From: Sphingomonadaceae bacterium
GTDB taxonomy: Bacteria > Pseudomonadota > Alphaproteobacteria > Sphingomonadales > Sphingomonadaceae
Direction: 5' to 3'
Assembly (NCBI GenBank): GCA_013821585.1
Contig: JACDGO010000135.1
Coordinates: 1 to 6,161 of the forward strand
DNA length: 6,161 nucleotides
The translations under genes and the position numbers were made by a program. Below the pieces are notes generated by a model. The model was not told the origin of the DNA, searched no databases, and saw only the letters and a list, made by a program, of their open reading frames with translations. Of the stretch, positions 1 to 6,110 are shown in pieces (position 1 is the stretch's first letter; each line of letters starts with the position of its first letter).

Positions 1-2152
1 CGCAGCGCTCGTGCTCGCTCTGCTCGCAGCGCCACTGATGGCGCAGACGACGCTCAATTTGCGCGACGCGGACATTCGGGCGTTCATCCAGGACGCGTCG
101 CGCGTGACGGGGCGGACCTTCGTCATCGACGGGCGCGTCGCGGGCAAGGTCTCGGTCGTCACCGAACGGCCGTTATCGAAGTCCGAGTATTTCGAGGTGT
201 TCCTGTCGACGCTGCGCGCCAATGGCCTTGTCGCCGTGCCGATCGCCAATGGCGCGTTCCGCATCCAGCCTGCGGACACCGCCGCGCAGCAGCCGGGGCG
301 GATCGGCGTCGCGGGCGCGGCGCGCAACTCGTTCGTGACCGAAATCGTCCGTTTGCGTTCGGCCGACGCAGCCGCCGCGGTCGACACGCTGCGCCCGCTC
401 GTCAGTCGCGAGGGATCGATCACCGCGAACAAGGCGGCGAACAGCCTGGTCATCGCCGACTATGCCGACAACGTCCGCCGCGTTCGCGCGCTGATCCGCA
501 GCATCGACACCGATACCGGCGCTCTGCGGATCGTTCCGCTGCGCAACGCCGGCGCGCGCGACATCGCGGCGTCGCTGGCGACGCTCGCGGGGACGGGCAG
601 CGGTGTCGCGATCGTGCCGATCGACAGCTCGAACTCGATCGCCCTGCGGGGCGATTCGGCGGCGGTCGCGCATTTCGCGGCGATGATCGGCGACCTCGAC
701 CGACGCGCGTCGGCGGGCAACGAGATTCGCGTGATCTACCTCCAGCACGCTGACGCCGAAAAGCTCGTTCCCGTGCTTCAGCAGCTCGTCGGTCAGGCGG
801 TGGCGGCCTCGTCGAGCGCCGCGCCACCCGCGAACGCGGCGACACTGCTTCCCAACCAGGCGGGTCAGCCGAGTCTGTTGAGCCAGCAGAGCGCGCCTTC
901 CGCGACAGCGTCCACGCCGGCCGCGGCTTCGGGCGGTTCGGGCAGGGCGGTCATCGCGCGCTACGAAGGCGCGAACGCAATAATCATCGCCGGACCCGCC
1001 GATTTGCAGCGCACGCTCGGCGAAGTCGTCCGCCAGCTCGACACGCGCCGCGACCAGGTGCTCGTCGAAGCGATCGTCGTCGAGATTTCCGACACCGCGG
1101 CACGCAAACTCGGGGTCCAGTTCCTGCTCGGTTCGACCGACGGGAGCCTTCCGATCGCGGTCACCAACTATTCGAACGCGACGCCCAACATCCTGACCAT
1201 CGCGGGCGCGATCGGCGCGCGGCAGCTCAATTCCACGACGACCACGGTCAACGGGACCACGACCGTCACGACATCGGGCAGTTCGAGCGCCGATAGCCTC
1301 GCGCAGGCGGCGATTTCGTCGATCCTCGGCGCATCGGGAGCGTTCCTCGGCTATGGCGCGCGCATCGGCGACCATGGCGTGTTCGGAACGATCATCAACG
1401 CCGTCTCGCAGGACAACAAATCGAACATTTTGTCGACGCCTTCGATCGTCACGCTCGACAATCAGGAAGCCAAGATCCTCGTCGGCCAGGAAATTCCGGT
1501 GACGACGGGCCAGGCGCTCAGTAACAATTTCGACAACGCGTTCCGCACCGTCCAACGGCAGAACGTCGGCGTCCAGCTCGAGGTCAAGCCGCAGATCGGC
1601 GAGGGCGGGGCGATCAAGCTGTATATCCGCCAGGAGGTCAGTTCGATCGCCGGGCCGGTTTCGAGCAACGATTCCGATCTGATCCTCAACAAGCGTGAAA
1701 TCCAGACGACCGTCACGGTCGACGACGGGCAGATCATCGCATTGGGCGGCTTGCTCGACGATAACGAGCGCCGGACGATCGAGAAGATCCCGTTGCTGGG
1801 CGATATCCCGGTGCTGGGCGAGCTGTTCCGCTCGCGCTCGCGTTCGCACGACAAGACCAATCTGATGGTCTTCATCCGTCCGACGATCCTGCGCTCGCCA
1901 GCCGACGCGCAGGCGGTCGCCGCGCAGCGCTATAACTTCATCCGCGATCAGCAGCTCGCGCAGCACCCGAAAGAGGAGCCTTCGATCGAGGAGCTGGTGC
2001 GCGACTATCTCGGCACGACGCCTCCGGTCGCGCCTGCGACTCCCGTCGCTGTGGCGCCCGCGGAGCCGCAAGTCATCCACCCCGAGGTGCGGAGCTCGAC
2101 GACCATCGTCCGGCCGGTCGAGCTGCCGCCGAGCAGGCGACGAAAGCCGTGA
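1..2152 (+). CDS. gspD: Type II secretion system secretin GspD (5' end cut by window edge)
   Basis: This is the outer-membrane channel of the T2SS, through which folded periplasmic proteins leave the cell. The reading frame is open to the left edge, with its first full codon at base 2. The visible N-terminus is only the hydrophobic core of a signal peptide, with likely cleavage at MA/QTT near base 43, so the true start and its basic n-region lie upstream; the GTG at 11 is probably internal. Counting from that GTG: N0 domain about 14-88, N1 108-168, N2 171-233 and N3 237-349, split by an Ala/Ser/Pro/Gln-rich insert at 262-311. The secretin beta-barrel domain spans about 350-627. It includes VEAIVVEISD (352-361), the conserved segment ILSTPSIVTLDNQEAKILVG (473-492) and the closing signature IPLLGDIPVLGELF (593-606). 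A Pro/Ala/Val-rich tail ending SRRRKP follows (about 668-713). Domain order and length match GspD rather than the pilus secretin PilQ. Confidence 0.96.
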   Translation, partial: AALVLALLAAPLMAQTTLNLRDADIRAFIQDASRVTGRTFVIDGRVAGKVSVVTERPLSKSEYFEVFLSTLRANGLVAVPIANGAFRIQPADTAAQQPGRIGVAGAARNSFVTEIVRLRSADAAAAVDTLRPLVSREGSITANKAANSLVIADYADNVRRVRALIRSIDTDTGALRIVPLRNAGARDIAASLATLAGTGSGVAIVPIDSSNSIALRGDSAAVAHFAAMIGDLDRRASAGNEIRVIYLQHADAEKLVPVLQQLVGQAVAASSSAAPPANAATLLPNQAGQPSLLSQQSAPSATASTPAAASGGSGRAVIARYEGANAIIIAGPADLQRTLGEVVRQLDTRRDQVLVEAIVVEISDTAARKLGVQFLLGSTDGSLPIAVTNYSNATPNILTIAGAIGARQLNSTTTTVNGTTTVTTSGSSSADSLAQAAISSILGASGAFLGYGARIGDHGVFGTIINAVSQDNKSNILSTPSIVTLDNQEAKILVGQEIPVTTGQALSNNFDNAFRTVQRQNVGVQLEVKPQIGEGGAIKLYIRQEVSSIAGPVSSNDSDLILNKREIQTTVTVDDGQIIALGGLLDDNERRTIEKIPLLGDIPVLGELFRSRSRSHDKTNLMVFIRPTILRSPADAQAVAAQRYNFIRDQQLAQHPKEEPSIEELVRDYLGTTPPVAPATPVAVAPAEPQVIHPEVRSSTTIVRPVELPPSRRRKP

Positions 2153-3612
2153 CTCCCGCGCTCCCCTATGCGTTCGCCCGCAAGTTCGGTGTCGTGTTGC
2201 GCGAGGAGGAGAAAGGCGGCCTGAACGTCGCGCTGCGCGAAGGCGCGGACCCGCGTGTGCTGCTCGAAGTGCGCCGCCATCTCGCTCAGCCGTTCGCGGT
2301 GTCGCACGCGAGCGCCGAGGCGTTCGACCGGCTGCTTTCCGACGGTTACAAGATGGACGGCGCGGCGGCTGCGATGGCGCTCGGCTCGGACGAGCTCGAA
2401 ACCCTCGCGGGCGGGATTCCGAGCGCGGAGGATCTTCTCGACACCGCCGACGACGCGCCGGCGATCCGCCTGATCAACGGCATCATCGCCGAGGCGGTGC
2501 GCCAAGGCGTTTCGGACATCCACATCGAGCCTTATGAAAGCGGCCTCGTCATCCGTATGCGGATCGACGGCGTGCTGCGCGAGACGCTCCGCATGCCGCC
2601 ACACGTCGCGGCGGTGATCGTCAGCCGGATCAAGGTCATGGCGCGCCTGGACATCGCCGAGCGGCGCGTGCCGCAGGACGGGCGCATCGGGCTGACGCTC
2701 GGCGGCAAGCTGCTCGACGTGCGCGTTTCGACACTCCCCGCACGCGCGGGAGAGCGCGTCGTCCTGCGCATTCTCGACAAGGACAACGCCGGCATCGATC
2801 TCGAGGAACTCGGCCTGACCGCCGAAGTCGAAAAATTGCTGCGCGGCGCGCTTTCCGAGCCCAACGGCATCATCCTCGTCACCGGGCCGACCGGATCGGG
2901 CAAGACGACGTCGCTCTATGCGGGTTTGCGCCTGCTCAACGATGGCAGCCGCAATATCCTGACCGTCGAGGATCCGGTCGAATATGCCGTCGACGGCGTC
3001 GGTCAGACGCAGGTCAATCCGAAGGTCGGGCTTACCTTCGCCGCGGGACTGCGCGCCATCCTGCGCCAGGATCCCGACGTCGTGATGGTCGGCGAAATCC
3101 GCGACCGCGAGACGGCCGAGATCGCGGTGCAGGCATCGCTGACCGGTCACCTCGTCCTCTCGACCGTCCACACCAACGACGCGGTGGGCGCGCTGACGCG
3201 AATGCGCGACCTCGGCGTCGAGCCCTTCCTGCTCGCCTCGACCCTGCGCGCGGTGATCGCGCAGCGGCTGGTGCGGCGGCTGTGCCCGGAATGCGGCAAG
3301 GCGGTACCCGCCGACGCAGCGACCGCCGCGCAATTGAACATCGAGCCCGGCACGATCGTCCACGAGCCGGTCGGCTGCCCGGCGTGCGGCGGGACTGGCT
3401 TCAAGGGGCGCGTCGGCGTGTTCGAAGGGCTGCGCGCCGACGATACGCTTCGCCGCCTGATGAACGAAGGCGCCGACGAGGCAACGATCGCGCGCCACGC
3501 CTTCACGCGCACCGCGACGCTCACCGCGGCGGCGCGCGCGCTGGTGATCGACGGCGTCACCACGCCCGAGGAAGCCGTGCGAATTTCGCGCAGCGGGTCG
3601 GACGATGGCTGA
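2149..3612 (+). CDS. gspE: Type II secretion system ATPase GspE
   Basis: This is the cytoplasmic hexameric ATPase that powers pseudopilus assembly, docked to GspL and GspF at the inner membrane. At 487 aa it has the usual GspE length. A short N-terminal domain opens with LPYAFARKFGV (5-15). The N2 domain carries SDIHIEP (122-128) and the conserved STLPARAGERVVLRIL stretch (194-209). The RecA-like domain has Walker A GPTGSGKT (246-253, Lys252), the Asp box TVEDPVEY (272-279), Walker B with PDVVMVGEIRD (309-319, Glu316) and the His box GHLVLSTVHTND (333-344, His334 and His341). A zinc-type tetracysteine motif follows as CPEC (379-382) and CPAC (410-413). The GTG start at 2149 overlaps the gspD stop as GTGA, which argues for translational coupling; the upstream Shine-Dalgarno match is weak. 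The gspD/gspF context favours GspE over the related PilB. All catalytic motifs look intact. Confidence 0.97.
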   Translation: MTPALPYAFARKFGVVLREEEKGGLNVALREGADPRVLLEVRRHLAQPFAVSHASAEAFDRLLSDGYKMDGAAAAMALGSDELETLAGGIPSAEDLLDTADDAPAIRLINGIIAEAVRQGVSDIHIEPYESGLVIRMRIDGVLRETLRMPPHVAAVIVSRIKVMARLDIAERRVPQDGRIGLTLGGKLLDVRVSTLPARAGERVVLRILDKDNAGIDLEELGLTAEVEKLLRGALSEPNGIILVTGPTGSGKTTSLYAGLRLLNDGSRNILTVEDPVEYAVDGVGQTQVNPKVGLTFAAGLRAILRQDPDVVMVGEIRDRETAEIAVQASLTGHLVLSTVHTNDAVGALTRMRDLGVEPFLLASTLRAVIAQRLVRRLCPECGKAVPADAATAAQLNIEPGTIVHEPVGCPACGGTGFKGRVGVFEGLRADDTLRRLMNEGADEATIARHAFTRTATLTAAARALVIDGVTTPEEAVRISRSGSDDG

Positions 3613-4828
3613 TTTCGACTATCTTGCGCTCGACACCGCCGGGCGCGAGCGGCGCGGTTCGGTCGCTGCCGCGACCGCCGAGGACGCGCGCGCGCGTCTC
3701 GACCGGCGGCGCTTCTACGTCGTCGAGATCGCGCCCGCCGCGCCCGGAGCGCCGCGTCAGGCTGCGCTGTTGTCGCTTCCCGCATTCGGCCGCCGGCTCA
3801 ACGGCAAGGCGCTGACCCTGTTCACGCGCCAGCTCGCGACGCTCGCGCTCGTTACGCCGCTCGAAGAGGCGCTGCGCACGATCGCCCAGCAAAGCGAGAA
3901 GGAAGGCGTGCGCGCGGTGATCGACCGGGTTCACGGCGGCGTCGTGGAAGGGCGGCGGCTGTCCGAGGCGATGGCGCGCGAGCCGAAGAGCTTCCCGCCG
4001 CTCTATCGCGCCATGATCGCGGCGGGCGAGAGCGCGGGGACGCTGCCGCAAATCCTCGAGCGCCTCGCCGGCCTGCTCGAGCGTCAGGCGGCGCTGCGTT
4101 CGAAGCTGATCACCGCGCTAGCCTATCCGATCGTCCTCGCCTTGGTCGCGATGTTCGTCGTCGGCGCGCTGATGATCTTCGTCGTGCCCAAGGTGGTCGA
4201 TCAGTTCGACACCGTCGGGCAGAAACTGCCGCTGCTCACGCGCGTCGTCATTGGCGTGTCGGGCGTGCTCGCGGGCTATTGGTGGGCGATTTTGATCGGG
4301 CTGGCGGCGGCGATCGCGATCGCCGCCTGGATGCTGCGCGATCCCGCGCTCCGCCTACGCTTCGACGCCGCGCTGCTGCGCCTGCCGCTCGTCGGGCGGC
4401 TGCTGCGCGACCTCCACGCGGCGCGCATGGCGCGGACCTTGTCGACGATGGTGGGAGGGCGGCTGCCGCTGCTCGAAGGGCTGATGTTGACCACGTCCAC
4501 CATTCACAACCGGGCGTTGCGTCAGGCGTCCGACCGCATCGTCGAGGCGATCCGTGGCGGAGGAAGCCTGTCGGGCGCGCTCAAGCGCACCGGGCTGTTC
4601 CCGCCCTTGCTCGTCTATCTCGCCGCGAGCGGGGAGGCGTCGGGCCAGCTCGACACGATGCTCGCCAAGGCCGCCGATTACCTCGAACGTGAGTTCGACG
4701 GCTTCACCGCGACGGCGCTGTCGCTGCTCGAACCCGCGATCATCGTCGTAATGGGCGGCGTCGTCGCGTCGATCGTGCTATCGATCCTTCTTCCGATCCT
4801 GCAACTCGAGACATTGGCCGGCACATGA
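3605..4828 (+). CDS. gspF: Type II secretion system inner-membrane platform protein GspF
   Basis: GspF is the polytopic inner-membrane protein that couples GspE ATPase motion to pseudopilin insertion. The 407 aa length is typical. A short cytoplasmic N-terminus (MADFDYLALDTAGRERRG, 1-18) is followed by the first T2SSF domain (about 70-170), which carries TLFTRQLATL (71-80) and FPPLYRAMIAAGESAG (130-145). Membrane segments are predicted at about 172-195, 213-243 and 376-399. The second T2SSF domain (about 270-370) repeats the motif as FPPLLVYLAASGEASGQL (332-349), the usual internal duplication of this family. The ATG at 3605 overlaps the end of gspE by 8 nt, with only a weak GGG-type ribosome site upstream, so coupling is likely. 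In the first domain the loop between ATL and PLEEAL appears one residue shorter than in enteric homologues as I remember them. Gene context excludes the pilus homologue PilC. Confidence 0.96.
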   Translation: MADFDYLALDTAGRERRGSVAAATAEDARARLDRRRFYVVEIAPAAPGAPRQAALLSLPAFGRRLNGKALTLFTRQLATLALVTPLEEALRTIAQQSEKEGVRAVIDRVHGGVVEGRRLSEAMAREPKSFPPLYRAMIAAGESAGTLPQILERLAGLLERQAALRSKLITALAYPIVLALVAMFVVGALMIFVVPKVVDQFDTVGQKLPLLTRVVIGVSGVLAGYWWAILIGLAAAIAIAAWMLRDPALRLRFDAALLRLPLVGRLLRDLHAARMARTLSTMVGGRLPLLEGLMLTTSTIHNRALRQASDRIVEAIRGGGSLSGALKRTGLFPPLLVYLAASGEASGQLDTMLAKAADYLEREFDGFTATALSLLEPAIIVVMGGVVASIVLSILLPILQLETLAGT

Positions 4829-5268
4829 GTAACAGCATCATCAAGGGCCGCGAACGCGAGGCGGGCTTCACCCTCGTCGAGCTGATGGTGGTCATCGTCA
4901 TTCTCGGCCTGCTCGCGACGATCGTCATCATCAATGTCCTGCCCAGCCAGGACCGCGCGATGACGCAGAAGGCAAAGGCCGACATCGCGTTGCTCGAACA
5001 GGGTGTCGAGATGTACCGGCTCAACAACCTGGCCTATCCCGGCGCCGCCGACGGCCTTCAGGCGCTGGTGACGCCGCCCGCCGCGCTCGCCGATCCGAGC
5101 CGCTATCAGGTCGGCGGCTACATCAAGAAGCTGCCCAACGATCCGTGGGGGCGGCCCTATCTCTACGCCAATCCGGGGACGCACGGCGCGTTCGACATCT
5201 ATACGCTCGGCGCGGACGGCGCGCCGGGAGGGACGGGCGTCAATGCCGACATCGGTAACTGGCAATAG
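4825..5268 (+). CDS. gspG: Type II secretion system major pseudopilin GspG
   Basis: GspG is the major subunit of the periplasmic pseudopilus. Prepilin peptidase should cut the 147-residue precursor after Gly14, giving mature FTLVELMVVIVILGLLA with the essential Glu at mature position 5. This leaves 133 residues. The body has family hallmarks: an alpha-helix through about 15-65, LPNDPWGRPYLY (103-114), and the calcium-loop region LGADGAPGGTGVNADIGNW (128-146), where Asp131 and Asp142 are likely metal-loop residues. That motif separates GspG from the minor pseudopilins and from type IV pilins. The ATG at 4825 overlaps the gspF stop as ATGA, with no strong Shine-Dalgarno of its own. The last 26 nt overlap gspH, and an inverted repeat begins exactly at its TAG stop. 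Because GspG is needed in excess over the minor pseudopilins, that downstream structure may matter for expression; this is inference. Confidence 0.97.
   Translation: MSNSIIKGREREAGFTLVELMVVIVILGLLATIVIINVLPSQDRAMTQKAKADIALLEQGVEMYRLNNLAYPGAADGLQALVTPPAALADPSRYQVGGYIKKLPNDPWGRPYLYANPGTHGAFDIYTLGADGAPGGTGVNADIGNWQ
5226..5232 (+). promoter_or_regulatory. Shine-Dalgarno site for gspH, inside gspG
   Basis: The sequence GGGAGGG lies 10 nt upstream of the ATG at 5243 and is the best ribosome-site match near any start in the window. It sits within the codons for the conserved Gly-rich calcium loop of GspG. It supports 5243 as the gspH start, which matters because the resulting leader peptide is unusually long. 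Confidence 0.6.
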
Positions 5269-5758
5269 CGCGCGCTCCACGCGCTATCGCCATTCCCGCG
5301 AAGGCGAGGATCCGTCGCGCGTCTCCGAACGGGGGTTTACCCTCGTCGAGCTGATGGTCGTCATCGCGATCATTGGGTTGGCGTCCGCCGCCGTCGTGCT
5401 CGCGATTCCCAATTCGCAAGGCGAGGTACGGCGCGAGGCGGAGAGCTTGGCCGCGCGCACGCTCGCCGCGCGCGACGACGCGATCCTGGAATCGCGCGAC
5501 ATGGCGGTGACGATCGACGCAACCGGCTATGCGGTCGAGCGGCGGCGGCGCGGCGCCTGGTCCCCCGCGACCGACCGGGCGTTCGCGCCGGTGCGCTGGA
5601 ACGCGGGCACGACCGCGATGTTCGGCGATCGGCCGCTACGCGCGGTGTTCGACACCACCGGCGCCGCCGCCGAACCGATGATCGTCGTCCTGACCAACGG
5701 CGGCGCGCGCGCGAGCGTGACGATCAGCGGCGATGGAGCGATCCGTGTCGGCGCGTAA
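5243..5758 (+). CDS. gspH: Type II secretion system minor pseudopilin GspH
   Basis: GspH is a minor pseudopilin expected at the tip complex of the pseudopilus with GspI, J and K. The 171 aa precursor has a prepilin site after Gly31, followed by FTLVELMVVIAIIGLA and Glu at mature position 5; the mature part is 140 residues. The rest is a beta-rich periplasmic domain typical of the family, poorly conserved in sequence, ending SGDGAIRVGA. The start is forced: no ATG, GTG, TTG or CTG occurs in frame between 5243 and the prepilin motif, and the ATG at 5243 has a good Shine-Dalgarno. The leader is therefore 31 residues, against 6-14 for the neighbouring pseudopilins. It is odd in another way: codons 8-15 encode a perfect inverted repeat and codons 16-24 a REP-like palindrome (RHSREGEDP). 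The gene overlaps gspG and gspI by 26 nt each. The GspH call rests mainly on gene order, size and the prepilin motif. Confidence 0.92.
   Translation: MPTSVTGNSARSTRYRHSREGEDPSRVSERGFTLVELMVVIAIIGLASAAVVLAIPNSQGEVRREAESLAARTLAARDDAILESRDMAVTIDATGYAVERRRRGAWSPATDRAFAPVRWNAGTTAMFGDRPLRAVFDTTGAAAEPMIVVLTNGGARASVTISGDGAIRVGA
5266..5286. repeat. Perfect 7-bp inverted repeat starting on the gspG stop codon
   Basis: The left arm TAGCGCG (5266-5272), a 7-nt loop CGCTCCA and the right arm CGCGCTA (5280-5286) form a perfect GC-rich inverted repeat whose first three bases are the gspG stop codon. There is no T-tract after it, so it is not a standard factor-independent terminator. It is translated as part of the gspH leader. 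An RNA hairpin here could slow ribosomes or protect the 3' end of a gspG message; this is inference. Confidence 0.6.
5288..5314. repeat. REP-like imperfect palindrome inside the gspH leader
   Basis: The arms ATTCCCGC (5292-5299) and GCGAGGAT (5304-5311) are separated by GAAG and pair at 6 of 8 positions, plus one T-G wobble and one mismatch. The segment closely resembles the dispersed intergenic repeat with core ATTCCCGCG-AAGGCGGGAAT that I recall from many proteobacterial genomes. That repeat translates as the familiar 'HSRxGGNP' in spurious or extended reading frames. Here it reads RHSREGEDP in frame in GspH. It may be a decayed copy, since the right arm has GAGGAT where GGGAAT would be expected. 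Family identity is from memory and was not searched. Confidence 0.55.
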
Positions 5759-6110
5759 GGAACAGGGCTTTACCCTAATCGAAATGCTCGTCGCGCTCGC
5801 GATCTTCAGCCTGGCGGCGCTCGCGTTGCTGCGGCTCGAAGGCGCGACCTTGTCGTCGACCGCGCGGATCGCCGACCGCACGATCGGGCAGATCGTCGTG
5901 CGCAACCTCGCGGTCGAATTGCTCACCGATCCGCGCGCTCCCTCGGTCGGCGAGGCGGACGGGAGCATCGTCAACGGCGGACGCAACTGGGCTTGGCGGC
6001 GAACGACGCAGCGCACCGAGGACACGCGCATTGTCCGCATCGATCTCGCGGTCGCCGACGACGCCGGAAGGCCGGCGGCGGCGCTGACGCTGGCGAGGGC
6101 GGTCGAATGA
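5733..6110 (+). CDS. gspI: Type II secretion system minor pseudopilin GspI
   Basis: GspI is the minor pseudopilin that nucleates the tip complex with GspJ and GspK. The precursor is 125 aa, a normal GspI size. The prepilin site lies after Gly12, then FTLIEMLVALAIFSLAALAL with the conserved Glu at mature position 5. The FTLIEMLVALAIFSL form is characteristic of GspI rather than GspG or GspH. A central segment GGRNWAWRRTT (77-87), followed by a strand-rich end (RIVRIDLAV), matches the usual GspI pattern of an NW-type motif and C-terminal beta strands. Two starts are possible: ATG at 5733 (26-nt overlap with gspH, poor ribosome site) and GTG at 5745 (14-nt overlap, GGAG at 6-nt spacing). Both leave the mature protein unchanged. 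The stop codon is shared with the gspJ start as ATGA. Confidence 0.93.
   Translation: MERSVSARKEQGFTLIEMLVALAIFSLAALALLRLEGATLSSTARIADRTIGQIVVRNLAVELLTDPRAPSVGEADGSIVNGGRNWAWRRTTQRTEDTRIVRIDLAVADDAGRPAAALTLARAVE
5735..5738 (+). promoter_or_regulatory. Possible Shine-Dalgarno supporting an alternative gspI start
   Basis: GGAG lies 6 nt upstream of an in-frame GTG at 5745, a better-placed ribosome site than any ahead of the ATG at 5733. Use of the GTG would shorten the GspI leader from 12 to 8 residues (GTG-encoded Met then SARKEQG). Confidence 0.4.
6095..6099 (+). promoter_or_regulatory. Shine-Dalgarno site for gspJ
   Basis: GAGGG lies 7 nt upstream of the ATG at 6107, inside the last codons of gspI. 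It supports that start and suggests independent loading of ribosomes in addition to coupling through the ATGA overlap. Confidence 0.5.

Noticed and set aside
11..13. GTG at 11 as the true gspD start
   Set aside because: The frame is open to the window edge, and starting here would leave a signal peptide with no positively charged n-region.
173..2080. 635-codon open frame on the minus strand opposite gspD
   Set aside because: It mirrors the strongly coding gspD frame. Its product is an Arg/Asp-rich low-complexity string with no recognisable domain, typical of antisense frames in GC-rich DNA.
2005..3498. 497-codon open frame on the minus strand opposite gspE
   Set aside because: It is a shadow of a gene with intact ATPase motifs. 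The translation is rich in Arg, Asp, His and Ala and has no fold signature or plausible ribosome site context.
3282..3815. Out-of-frame plus-strand open frame across the gspE/gspF junction
   Set aside because: It overlaps the zinc-motif end of gspE and the start of gspF. Its Arg-rich product has no recognisable features.
4279..4692. Out-of-frame plus-strand open frame within gspF
   Set aside because: It overlaps the second half of gspF, whose membrane segments and duplicated motif are clear. The shadow product is an Arg/Ala string.
5266..5286. Factor-independent terminator after gspG
   Set aside because: The hairpin has no following T-tract and lies inside the gspH reading frame with a strong ribosome site upstream, so simple termination is unlikely.
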